From Xanthomonas vasicola (GTDB taxonomy: Bacteria > Pseudomonadota > Gammaproteobacteria > Xanthomonadales > Xanthomonadaceae): a stretch of DNA of 64,000 nucleotides. The notes beneath the pieces are model-generated. The model saw nothing but the letters and a program-made list of their open reading frames with translations, was not told the origin of the DNA and searched no databases. Location: the NCBI RefSeq assembly GCF_000772705.2, contig NZ_JSBW02000059.1, positions 1 to 64,000 of the forward strand, given 5' to 3'. Position numbers and translations under genes: made by a program. Position 1 is the stretch's first letter. Each line of letters starts with the position of its first letter. Shown here piece after piece: positions 1 through 7,929 of the stretch.

Positions 1-1
1 T

Positions 2-127
2 TACGTCAAGGTGCGCTATCGCGGTTTGGCGAAGAACACCGCACAGGTGCTGACGCTGTTTGCACTGTCGAATCTGTGGCTGACGCGCAAAGCGTTAATG
101 CCTGCTGCGGGGAAGCTGTGCCTGTAA
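2..127 (+). mobile_element. 3' end of an IS5-family-like transposase (partial, enters from the left edge)
   Basis: The frame is open from base 2 and ends at TAA 125-127, giving 41 residues that include KNTAQVLTLFALSNLW. This resembles the C-terminus of the DDE transposases of IS5-type elements common in Xanthomonas. The catalytic core lies outside the window, so the group cannot be assigned. The right end of the element should lie between about 128 and 190, just before the remnant of a glycosyltransferase on the other strand. I did not identify the terminal inverted repeat or a target duplication. Confidence 0.6.
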
Positions 128-185
128 CCCAGGCAACACCCCGCAAACGGCCGAAACCGGCAAAAAATCGGCGATTTGAGCGCCC

Positions 186-557
186 TCAGCGCGGCGGATG
201 CGGTTGCTTCGTTTTCCGGTCGCGTTGATCAGACCATCCTTTCACCTGCACGGCATCCTCACCCTCACACCCTGCAGGTAGACGCGGCACCAACACGTGC
301 ACACCGCGTTCCTCGCCGCGCACCTCCAGCCATGGCGTGGCCTCATCGCAGGCGATGGGTTCTTCCCAAAACAGCACGTTGGCGTCGCGCGCAAAGCGCG
401 ACATCAGGTGTTGCGGGCGTTGATAGACAAAACTCCAGCGCAGATGCGACAGACACAACAGCGTGGGCCGTGCCGGATCGAACTGTGGCGTGCTGTCGGA
501 TGGAACGGCGCGGCGGGTCTTGCCGATCGCGTATTGGAACTCACCAGCCCAACTCAT
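186..557 (-). pseudogene. Truncated glycosyltransferase (N-terminal part only), probably cut by the adjacent insertion sequence
   Basis: The start is ATG at 557, with an AAGGA Shine-Dalgarno sequence about 6 nt upstream. The stretch LCLSHLRWSFVYQRPQHL is typical of the first beta strand of GT4-like glycosyltransferases found in cell-surface polysaccharide loci. Such enzymes are about 370-400 aa long; here only about 123 residues remain, and the last 30 or so are low-complexity and polar before a TGA at 186-188. The IS-like transposase end lies immediately beyond. It follows galE by 33 nt in the same direction, so it was probably co-transcribed. The exact break point between native sequence and element is not resolved. 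It lacks the C-terminal nucleotide-sugar-binding domain and is most likely inactive. Confidence 0.6.
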
Positions 558-590
558 GGAATATCCTTGCAATAAAAGACGGGCCGCGCA

Positions 591-1760
591 TCACGCGCGG
601 GAGAGACTGTCGGCAACCACGAGCGTGCGTGCCGGTTCGCTGCGACGGCGTGTATCCGGGCTCGGCAACAGCCGGCGCGCCGGTGCGAGCAGTTCGCGCG
701 CAATCTCGCGCTCGGGTGCGGCTGCCGGGGTGCGCTGGCGTGGCAAACGCGAGTCGGCATAGCCTTCCGGATGCATCGACTGCCAGCGCCAGGTATCGCG
801 GCACATGCGGTCCAGGTCGTATTCGGCCTTCCAGCCCAGCACCCGGTTGGCCAGCGCGGTGCTGGCGAAATACACCGCCACATCGCCATCGCGGCGCGGC
901 GCGATGCTCAGTGGGATGCGTCGGCCGCTGGCGCGTGCAAATGCGGCCGCCACCTCGCGCACGCTGTAGCCGCGCCCGGTGCCCAGATTGACCACCAAGC
1001 CCTTGCGTTCGCGCTGCAGGTAATCGATGGCGTCCACATGCGCACGCGCCAGATCCATCACATGCAGATAGTCGCGCACCCCGGTACCGTCGTCGGTGGG
1101 GTAGTCGTCGCCGAAGACTTGCAGCGCATCGCGGCGCCCCACTGCAACCTGTGCAATGTACGGCATCAGGTTGTTCGGCACGCCACGCGGATCTTCGCCC
1201 AGATACCCACTGGGGTGCGCGCCCACCGGGTTGAAGTAGCGCAGCAATGCGGCGTTGAATTCTGGCCATGCGGCGCTGAGGTCGCCGATCATTTCTTCCA
1301 TCATCAACTTGGTGCGCCCGTACGGATTAATCGCCTTCAACGGCGCGTTCTCTTCGATCGGGCTGCGGTTGGCGTCGCCATACACAGTGGCCGACGAACT
1401 GAACACCAGCTTGCAGACTTTGGCGGTACGCATCGCGCGCAGCAACGCCAGCGTGCCGGTGACATTGTTGTTGAAGTACAGCAGCGGCTCGCGGACCGAT
1501 TCGCCCACTGCTTTGAGCGCGGCAAAATGCAGTACTGCGTCGATACGCTTGGTGATCATTAAGTCGGCAAGCTCAGGCGCACGGACATCCATGCAATGAA
1601 ACTCCGGGCGGTACCCCATCAGGTGCTGCAGATGGTCGAGCACGCGCTCGGACGAATTGCTCAAATTATCGACAATGCACATCTCATGCCCACGCCGCGC
1701 CAGTTCCACGCAGGTGTGTGAGCCGATATAGCCGGTACCGCCGGTGACCAAAATTCTCAT
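591..1760 (-). CDS. galE: UDP-glucose 4-epimerase GalE with a C-terminal extension
   Basis: This cytosolic enzyme interconverts UDP-glucose and UDP-galactose and supplies galactose for LPS or exopolysaccharide. The N-terminus carries the Rossmann signature GGTGYIGSHTCVELARRGH. The catalytic Ser/Tyr/Lys set is visible as FSSSATVYG and NPYGRTK, and the substrate segment RYFNPVGAHPSG is present. The family normally ends near residue 338, after the WRWQSMHPEGY equivalent. Here about 50 further Arg/Pro/Ala-rich residues follow before the stop, so the native stop may have been lost or the gene extended. The truncated glycosyltransferase follows in the same direction, consistent with a surface-glycan operon. 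Confidence 0.93.
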   Translation of the reverse strand: MRILVTGGTGYIGSHTCVELARRGHEMCIVDNLSNSSERVLDHLQHLMGYRPEFHCMDVRAPELADLMITKRIDAVLHFAALKAVGESVREPLLYFNNNVTGTLALLRAMRTAKVCKLVFSSSATVYGDANRSPIEENAPLKAINPYGRTKLMMEEMIGDLSAAWPEFNAALLRYFNPVGAHPSGYLGEDPRGVPNNLMPYIAQVAVGRRDALQVFGDDYPTDDGTGVRDYLHVMDLARAHVDAIDYLQRERKGLVVNLGTGRGYSVREVAAAFARASGRRIPLSIAPRRDGDVAVYFASTALANRVLGWKAEYDLDRMCRDTWRWQSMHPEGYADSRLPRQRTPAAAPEREIARELLAPARRLLPSPDTRRRSEPARTLVVADSLSRA

Positions 1761-2147
1761 GGTTTTTCTGTCTTATAGAGGCGCTGCTGCGCTGGCCTGC
1801 CAATGGCGCGGATGCACCACTTCGCATGCGTCGATGCGTGTCGGGTGATGTCGTCGTGCCAGCAGTGCGTTCGCAGCCGCGCCACGGATGCGTGGTGAGC
1901 AGCACTGTTGCGAAGAGGGTCGTGCATCACGCTCCAACGCCACCTACGGTAGGTGGCGGACCGTGAGAGCAACCGCAGGAGTAGGTGTGTGCCACGCGAG
2001 CACAACGTTGACCGGAAACTCACCTGCGCTATGCGTTTTTGCGCCGCGTTTCAGCGCGCCCGCGTCGCCGCACAGACAAGCGAACGCGGCGCGCGTTGCG
2101 CTTGTGATCGCGGAGATCGCGCAGATGCGCAAAGAGATTGACGCAAT
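1761..2147. other. Intergenic region upstream of galE
   Basis: This stretch carries the galE promoter region and no convincing gene. Short frames here have no Shine-Dalgarno sequence and look like composition artefacts. The only distinct structure is the 21-nt palindrome at 1938-1958. Confidence 0.5.
1938..1958. repeat. Perfect 10-bp inverted repeat with a 1-nt centre
   Basis: The arm CGCCACCTAC at 1938-1947 is followed by one G and its exact reverse complement at 1949-1958. It lies about 180 nt upstream of the galE start and about 195 nt beyond the 3' terminator of the SDR gene. It could be a dimeric regulator operator or a cruciform. No poly-T flanks it, so it is unlikely to be an intrinsic terminator. 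Confidence 0.5.
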
Positions 2148-2182
2148 AAAAAAGCCCGCGTCGCTCAACAAGCGACGCGGGC
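2148..2182 (-). terminator. Intrinsic terminator for the SDR gene
   Basis: A perfect 12-bp GC-rich stem (2154-2165 with 2171-2182, loop CAACA) is followed on the minus strand by a run of T (A-run at 2148-2153 on plus). It lies about 20 nt after the SDR stop codon. Confidence 0.88.
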
Positions 2183-2203
2183 CTGGGTGACAGCGCGAGG
2201 GCG

Positions 2204-3070
2204 TTACAGCGTGACCGCACCACCAGAGATCGTCAGCAAGGTGCCCGAGGTGTAACTGGCCGTATCAGCCGCCAGCATGACGTAAGCCGATGCCAGCTCG
2301 ACCGGCTGACCGGGCCGCCCCATCGGCGTCTGCGCACCGAAGTTTTCCACCGATTCTTCGTCCATGCCAGAGGGAATAAATGGTGTCCAGATCGGCCCCG
2401 GTAGCACGGCATTGACGCGGATGTTCTTCTCTGCCAACACACCAGCCAGTCCGATGGTGAGGTTGGCCAGTGCGCCCTTGGTCGCTGCATAGGGCAGGAT
2501 GTTCGGCGTGGGTTTCTTCGACTGTACCGAGGCGGTGTTGATGATGGCGCCGCCGTCGGTCATCAACGGCACCGACAGGCGCACCAGGTTGAAGACCGCA
2601 TGCACGTTGGTGTCGAAGGTCTTGCGCCACTCGTCCAGGGTTATGTCGTCGAAGCTTTCGAAGTATTTCTGGTAGCCGGCGTTATTGACCAAAATATCCA
2701 GCCCGCCCAAAGTGCTGTTGACCTTGTCGATCAACGCCGCTGCCTGGCTGGGGTCGCTGATGTCGCACCCAACCAGCAGCGCCTTGACGCCGGCCTTTTC
2801 GATCAATGCGCCAATGCGTGCCGCGTCTTCCTGCTCGTCGGGAAGAAAGGCAATCGCGACATCGGCGCCTTCGCGTGCATAGGCAATGGCTACCGCAGCG
2901 CCAATGCCGCTGTCGCCGCCGGTGATCAACGCGCGCTTGCCTTTCAGTTGGCCGTGGCCCACGTAGCTGTCTTCGCCATGGTCCGGGCGCGGATCCATCT
3001 TTTCGGTGCGGCCGGGAAAGCTCTGCTGCTGCTGCTTGAACGGCGGGCGCGGATAATTGGGTACAGGCAT
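2204..3070 (-). CDS. SDR-family oxidoreductase, YghA/YhdF-like (extended N-terminus)
   Basis: A 288-aa NAD(P)-dependent short-chain dehydrogenase. The nucleotide-binding motif ALITGGDSGIGAAVA lies near residue 45. NNAG is present, and the catalytic Ser-Tyr-Lys set appears as INTASVQS and then YAATKGAL. The leading segment of about 40 residues, rich in Pro and Gln with a DPRPDHGEDSY element, is typical of the YghA/YhdF/general-stress group, whose substrates are unclear. The ATG at 3070 has AGGAGA about 6 nt upstream and is preferred over an in-frame ATG 13 codons earlier. It is a single gene with its own terminator. Confidence 0.88.
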   Translation of the reverse strand: MPVPNYPRPPFKQQQQSFPGRTEKMDPRPDHGEDSYVGHGQLKGKRALITGGDSGIGAAVAIAYAREGADVAIAFLPDEQEDAARIGALIEKAGVKALLVGCDISDPSQAAALIDKVNSTLGGLDILVNNAGYQKYFESFDDITLDEWRKTFDTNVHAVFNLVRLSVPLMTDGGAIINTASVQSKKPTPNILPYAATKGALANLTIGLAGVLAEKNIRVNAVLPGPIWTPFIPSGMDEESVENFGAQTPMGRPGQPVELASAYVMLAADTASYTSGTLLTISGGAVTL

Positions 3071-3298
3071 GGTCGTCTCCTGACGGTAGGGATCGTTGGT
3101 TGACTGCAAGTCTGGTCACTCAGGCGTAAACATCCGGGCTAAGTGATGTCGGCGTTGTGTGTGTTGCCTAGCGCGCCATACCCACTGCATTCACCTCATC
3201 GACGATGTCGTCGCACATAGAACAGGTCGGCTACACGCAAACTTCATGCGCTTTTGCCGAGGACGCTCGATACTGCGCGCTTGGTCAGGAGGTCATCC

Positions 3299-3940
3299 AT
3301 GTTCTTGCGTCGTAATGGGCTGTCGTTGTGTCTGCTTGCGTTGACCGTGTTGTTTATTGGGTGTCAGATTTATGCCGGATTGCACGCGTACAACGACGAG
3401 TTGCGCGAGCAGGGGCAACCGACGCTGCTGCTGTCTGCGTATCTGCACAGCCCGCATTTCATCTCTGCCCTGTTCGAGAATTGGGAGAGCGAATTCCTGC
3501 AGATGGGCATGTACGTGTTGCTCACCGTGAAGTTGCGTCAGGTGGGCTCAGCCGAATCGCGTCCGCTTGATCCCGCTGAAGAGACGACTGAGATCAAGCC
3601 GGGAATCACCCCTTGGCCGGTGCGCGCGGGTGGAATATGGCGGCGTCTGTACGACCACTCGCTGGCGATCGCGTTCGGGGCGTTGTTCCTGATGAGCTTC
3701 GTGCTGCACCTGGTTGGGAGCTGGCGGCTGGAACTGCTGGAACGTGCGCAGAAAGGTTTGCCACCTATCACGATTTTCGAGCATTTTACCAGCGCATCGT
3801 TCTGGTTCGAATCGATGCAAAACTGGCAGAGCGAATTCCTGGCGGTGTTCTCGTTGGTGGTGTTGACCATCTGGTTGCGGCAAAAGGATTCGCCGCAGTC
3901 CAAGCCGGTAGAAGCGCCGCATTCGCAAACGGGCGGGTAG
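3299..3940 (+). CDS. DUF6766-like integral membrane protein
   Basis: This 213-aa protein has about four hydrophobic segments: LCLLALTVLFIGCQIYAGL near residue 8, LQMGMYVLLTV near 67, a segment around ALFLMSFVLHLVG near 133, and FLAVFSLVVLTIWL near 180. It is built as two similar halves, since the motif ENWESEFLQM recurs as QNWQSEFLAV. That internal duplication is characteristic of small proteins of this domain-of-unknown-function family. The ATG at 3299 has AGGAGG upstream. Function unknown; probably inner membrane. Confidence 0.72.
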   Translation: MFLRRNGLSLCLLALTVLFIGCQIYAGLHAYNDELREQGQPTLLLSAYLHSPHFISALFENWESEFLQMGMYVLLTVKLRQVGSAESRPLDPAEETTEIKPGITPWPVRAGGIWRRLYDHSLAIAFGALFLMSFVLHLVGSWRLELLERAQKGLPPITIFEHFTSASFWFESMQNWQSEFLAVFSLVVLTIWLRQKDSPQSKPVEAPHSQTGG

Positions 3941-3971
3941 AGGGGCGATCAAGCCAACTGCGCAGCCGCGA

Positions 3972-4000
3972 AGCGGATGCGGCCGGGCATCCGCTCTTCA
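3972..4000 (+). terminator. Hairpin downstream of the DUF6766-like gene
   Basis: A 9-bp stem (3972-3980 with 3987-3995, loop GGCCGG) is followed by CTTCA. The poor T-tract makes it a weak intrinsic terminator candidate. Confidence 0.4.
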
Positions 4001-4111
4001 ACGTAGGCCGACCATCAACACCTATGTTCACGCCATCACCCGGCTTCGTTCACCATGTTGCAATGCAGGCCTGACTAGCGTTGTGTCACCACGAATATGC
4101 AGGAGACGAGC

Positions 4112-4297
4112 ATGGGCAACGAACCGAAAAAGCCCTGGGGCCCTGAAGACGACCAGAAGAAGCCGTTTACCCCGCAGGAGCGTCGCAATGAGGATGTCGA
4201 ATGGAAGGTGCACGACATGCCTGACGAAGACCGTGACGTGAACAAGGCCGATCCCGAGCACGATTATGAGCGGCCGGATGGCTCGGAAAAACGCTGA
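4112..4297 (+). CDS. Small highly charged hydrophilic protein
   Basis: This 61-aa protein starts MGNEPKKPWGPEDD, is dominated by D, E, K and P, and lacks hydrophobic segments. AGGAG about 7 nt before the ATG at 4112 supports translation. Its composition resembles intrinsically disordered stress or desiccation-type proteins, but no family is recognised. It lies alone between a membrane protein and the cyd operon; function unknown. Confidence 0.65.
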   Translation: MGNEPKKPWGPEDDQKKPFTPQERRNEDVEWKVHDMPDEDRDVNKADPEHDYERPDGSEKR

Positions 4298-4317
4298 AGC
4301 CCATGAGCAGCATTACT

Positions 4318-4346
4318 AGAGCGCCCGCAGATGCGGGCGCTGTCCG
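4318..4346. terminator. GC-rich hairpin between the small gene and cydB
   Basis: A 9-bp perfect stem (4321-4329 with 4332-4340, 2-nt centre) is followed on plus by TGTCCGTTT. It sits between two convergent genes and could terminate either. The T-tract is imperfect. Confidence 0.5.
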
Positions 4347-4409
4347 TTTGCATCACTGTATCTACAGGCGCATCGTATCGCGCACGCGTTTTGATATGGG
4401 CACCATCGC

Positions 4410-5432
4410 TTAGTGGTGATGGTGATAACCGACGTCGGCCGCGATCTTGCCGCGGAACACACGGTACGACCACACCGTATAGCCGAGCACCAGCGGCAGC
4501 AGCACCACCAGACCGACCATCGGGAAGATTTGCGACGACGGCGGCGATGCGGCCTGCCAGATGGTGTAGCTCGGCGGCACCAAATATGGCCACATGCCCA
4601 GCACCAAGCCGATAAAGCCCAGCACGAAGATCGCCAGGGTCAGCAGGAACGGCGAGGCGTCGCTGCGCGAGCTGTCGCTGCTACGCCACAGCGCGAGCGC
4701 GACGACCGCGGTGATCAGCGGAATCGGCGACAGCCACCAGAAATTGCCGTGCTCGAACCAGCGCGCCATTACATGCGAACTCAAGAACGGCAGCCACGCG
4801 CTTACCAGCACCACGAAGGTCACCACCACACCCACCAGCGGCTTGGTCAGTTGCCGCGCCAACGTGTGGGTGCGGCCTTCGGTTTTGAGAATGAGCCAGG
4901 TGCTGCCGAGCAACGCATAGCCGAACACCAGCGCAGCACCGGTAAGCATGGTGAACGGACTGAACCAGCCGAACACACCGCCGATGTAGCGCCCGTTTTC
5001 CAGTGGCATGCCTTCCACCAGCGCGCCCAGGATGATGCCTTGTGCGAAAGCGGTCAGGATGGAGCCGGCAATAAACGACAATGTCCATAGCCGACGCGAG
5101 CGCTGCGCCTTGAAGCGGAATTCGAAGGCCACGCCGCGGAACACCAGCGCCATCACCATCAACAGCACCGGTAGATACAGGCCAGACAGAATCACCGCAT
5201 ATGCCGTCGGAAAGGCAGCGAACAGACCAGCGCCGCCAAGCACCAGCCAGGTCTCGTTGCCGTCCCAGATGGGCGCAGCGGTATTCATCATCAAATCCAC
5301 CTCCTGCTCGTCGCGCGCAAACGGTGCCAGCATGCCCAGCCCGAGCACGAAGCCGTCCAGCACCACGTACATCAGTACGCCGAAGCCGATCACGCCGAAC
5401 CACACCACCGGCAACCAGTAACTCAGTTCCAT
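4410..5432 (-). CDS. cydB: Cytochrome bd-type (CIO-like) ubiquinol oxidase subunit II
   Basis: This 340-aa polytopic inner-membrane protein is the partner of CydA in quinol oxidation and O2 reduction. It starts MELSYWLPVVWFGVIGFGVL and contains VLDGFVLGLGML near residue 25 and WDGNETWLVLGG near residue 60, both hallmark CydB motifs. The length matches the shorter cyanide-insensitive group (about 335 aa) rather than E. coli CydB. The ATG at 5432 lies inside the 3' end of cydA (10-nt overlap), so translation is probably coupled. It ends with a natural Tyr plus four His, a possible incidental metal-binding tail. Confidence 0.93.
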   Translation of the reverse strand: MELSYWLPVVWFGVIGFGVLMYVVLDGFVLGLGMLAPFARDEQEVDLMMNTAAPIWDGNETWLVLGGAGLFAAFPTAYAVILSGLYLPVLLMVMALVFRGVAFEFRFKAQRSRRLWTLSFIAGSILTAFAQGIILGALVEGMPLENGRYIGGVFGWFSPFTMLTGAALVFGYALLGSTWLILKTEGRTHTLARQLTKPLVGVVVTFVVLVSAWLPFLSSHVMARWFEHGNFWWLSPIPLITAVVALALWRSSDSSRSDASPFLLTLAIFVLGFIGLVLGMWPYLVPPSYTIWQAASPPSSQIFPMVGLVVLLPLVLGYTVWSYRVFRGKIAADVGYHHHH

Positions 5433-6832
5433 GGCGTGTTCTCCTGTTCCAGTGATGTATCTGCCGCAGACAGGGGACGTGCCGGCGTGTGTTCGCCACC
5501 TGCCACATCCGGACCATCGCGGCTGGCTTGCGGCCCGGCGCGTACCAGCTTGGTCAGATAAAAGATGCCGAAGCCGAACACGAAGGCATAGCCCAAGACG
5601 TACATCAGCAGCGACACCGCCACCGTCACCGGCGACTGCGGGCCAACCGCATCGGCGGTGCGCAGCAGCCCGTACACCACCCATGGCTGGCGCCCGATCT
5701 CGGTGACGAACCAACCGGCCACCAATGCGATGAATCCGGCGGGCAGCATGACGTTCCAGGCCAGGATCAGCGGTTTGGCGTGCAGGCGCCCACGCCACCA
5801 GGCAATGGCCGAGATCCAGGCCAGTAACAGCATCGCCATGCCCAGGCCCACCATGATGCGGAAGGCGAAGAACACCGGCGCCACCGGCGGCCGTTGATCG
5901 CGCGGTACCGAGGTCAGCGGTGTGATGTCGCCATCGGCGCTATGGGTCAGGATCAGGCTGCCCAGGCGCGGGATGGCCACCTCGTAGTCGTTGCGCTCGG
6001 CCTCGGCGTTGGGCAATGCAAACACCACCAACGGCACGCCGGCGCCCTTGCTCTCGCTATGCCAGTGCGCCTCCATCGCAGCGACCTTGAGCGGCTGATG
6101 TTCCAGCGTGTTAAGCCCGTGCTGGTCGCCCACCAATATCTGGATCGGCAGCACGATGGCGGCAAATGCCACCGACAAGCGCAACATGCGTGCGCCGGCA
6201 TCCCGGTGAAGCCCTTTGCGTAGGTAATACGCGCCGACGCCGCCAACTACGAAGCAGGTGGTGATGAACGAGCCCAGCGCCATGTGCACCAGACGATACG
6301 GAAACGACGGGTTGAAGATGATCTGCATCCAGCTGACCGGCTGCACGATGCCGTTGAAGATCGCGTAGCCGCGCGGGGTGTGCAGCCAGCTGTTGGACGA
6401 GAGGATCCAGAACGTGGACACCAGCGTACCGATTGCCACCATGCAGGTCGCGAAAAAATGTAAGCGCTCCGACACGCGGCCCCAGCCAAACAGCATCACG
6501 CCCAAGAAGCTGGCTTCCAGAAAGAACGCAGTGAGCACCTCATAGCTCAGCAGCGGGCCGATCACGCTGCCGGCGATGCGGCTCAGCTCGGGCCAGTTGG
6601 CACCGAACTGAAACGCCATCACGATGCCGCTGACCACGCCCATGCCGAACGACACCGCAAAGATCCGCAACCAGAAAAAGTACAGCCGCTTCCAGGCTTG
6701 GTCGTGGGTGCGCAGCCAGCGCCATTCCAAAAAGCCCAGCAGATTCGCCAGACCAATGGTGAAGGCCGGAAACAGCACATGGAAGGAAATGACGAAGGCG
6801 AACTGGATACGGGATAGCAGCAGCGCTTCCAC
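5423..6832 (-). CDS. cydA: Cytochrome bd-type (CIO-like) ubiquinol oxidase subunit I
   Basis: This 469-aa membrane subunit carries the haem groups and the quinol site. Visible features are the N-terminal haem ligand His18 in ISFHVLFPAF, the GRQPW motif late in the protein (TEIGRQPWVVYGLL), and a short Q-loop around WHSESKGAGVPLVVFALP. The short loop is typical of cyanide-insensitive oxidases (CioA). Translation starts at GTG 6832 with AGGAGA about 6 nt upstream. It is first in a cydA-cydB operon. It probably supports respiration at low oxygen or under inhibitor stress. No FNR- or CRP-type site was convincingly visible in the 279-nt leader. Confidence 0.94.
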   Translation of the reverse strand: MEALLLSRIQFAFVISFHVLFPAFTIGLANLLGFLEWRWLRTHDQAWKRLYFFWLRIFAVSFGMGVVSGIVMAFQFGANWPELSRIAGSVIGPLLSYEVLTAFFLEASFLGVMLFGWGRVSERLHFFATCMVAIGTLVSTFWILSSNSWLHTPRGYAIFNGIVQPVSWMQIIFNPSFPYRLVHMALGSFITTCFVVGGVGAYYLRKGLHRDAGARMLRLSVAFAAIVLPIQILVGDQHGLNTLEHQPLKVAAMEAHWHSESKGAGVPLVVFALPNAEAERNDYEVAIPRLGSLILTHSADGDITPLTSVPRDQRPPVAPVFFAFRIMVGLGMAMLLLAWISAIAWWRGRLHAKPLILAWNVMLPAGFIALVAGWFVTEIGRQPWVVYGLLRTADAVGPQSPVTVAVSLLMYVLGYAFVFGFGIFYLTKLVRAGPQASRDGPDVAGGEHTPARPLSAADTSLEQENTPWN

Positions 6833-7111
6833 AGGTCTCTCCTAACGCCTGGCGGTGTGCGGCCGTGCCAGCACAGCGTCTGCGGCATGGGCGCCAGCCG
6901 GGCGACGACAAGCGCAACTGGCGACAGTAGCGTGTGCGAGCAGGCGCAATTGGCAGCGAATGCTGTTCATCGCCTTGTGGCGCACACAGCAGGTGGCGAC
7001 AAGCATCACGCGCGGAAAAGAGTGATCGAGCGCACCGTGCGCACCAGGCACATCCGGCAGTCGACGTAAGCGTGCACTGCGCTGATCAAGCGAACACAAC
7101 CGCGGTTGGCA

Positions 7112-7393
7112 TCACGCTCCGCGTAAATGGCGCAGGCAGCGCGGCGCCAGCCAATCTGCGAGCACGGCATTCATCGAACCCGGCGTGAGGCATAAAGCGT
7201 CGCGCACTGCCTTGATCGCTTCTGCGTCGCTCAAGTGGGGACGTGCGTTATACGCCGCGCAAACCGCGCGGATCGTGCCTTCCGGAATACCGTCGAAGGC
7301 GTGATAGCCAAGCTGACCACGGCGGTGCTCGCCGCGCCAGTAGTCCAGCTCCGTTTGCGCATCGGCCTGCACGGGCGCGGAGACTGCGTGCAT
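7112..7393 (-). CDS. Hypothetical protein, 93 aa
   Basis: It starts MHAVSAPVQADAQTELDYW, with GAGGTG upstream of the ATG at 7393. The sequence looks soluble and mixed-charge, with a helix-rich C-terminal half (DAEAIKAVRDALCL). No family is recognised. It lies 279 nt before the cydA start on the same strand and may have its own promoter in the upstream gap. Longer in-frame starts exist but lack a ribosome binding site. Confidence 0.5.
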   Translation of the reverse strand: MHAVSAPVQADAQTELDYWRGEHRRGQLGYHAFDGIPEGTIRAVCAAYNARPHLSDAEAIKAVRDALCLTPGSMNAVLADWLAPRCLRHLRGA

Positions 7394-7929
7394 AAGACAC
7401 CTCGTTTCGCTGTAAGCGGCGAGTGTTGGTGGCAACGCCGGAGAAGTGCGTGAGCGTGCTTTGCACGCTCTCTCCACAATCAGTGCGTAGGCTGTGGGTA
7501 ACCCAGCGGACCCGACGCGGTTTTCTGACGGGTTCATGCGGCGCCACGGCGGAGTCGGCTTACGTCAGCTCCGGCTGATATCCTGGCACCGATGCACACC
7601 CGCAAGCGAGCTGAACCAGCGCTTGACCAACACAGCACCTGCCCTCGGACTGGTGTGAGTGCCGCTGCAAACCTTGCACTCTTTGGCGTTTCGGCATTCT
7701 CGAGACGGCGACCGACCGCGACCATGACGCTTGGCACTAGCGCAATCGAGCGCTTCCATGCGTACTTCGCCCCCAGCCGTCACGGCGGGCTCGACTTGGG
7801 GAAAGGGCGCCACACCATCCACAGACCGTGACAGCAGCATGCAAATCCGACGTGGTGTGTCAGCGCATTTCGCGCAGCCGTCACAATTCTCAACTGAACA
7901 TGTACCAGTCATTGCGGACAGAAGCGCTC
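7394..7929. other. Divergent intergenic region, 536 nt
   Basis: It separates the minus-strand 93-aa gene from the plus-strand sigma-54-type regulator. Small frames exist on both strands but none has a ribosome binding site or recognisable protein. A TGGCAC near 7731 is not followed by a TTGC element at the right spacing, so no sigma-54 promoter is claimed. Confidence 0.5.

Noticed and set aside
1888-2190. 100-codon plus-strand frame between galE and the SDR gene
   Set aside because: It runs through the SDR terminator stem and lacks a ribosome binding site and protein-like pattern.
7728-7745. Possible sigma-54 promoter (TGGCAC element)
   Set aside because: No TTGC element occurs at the required spacing downstream of the TGGCAC.
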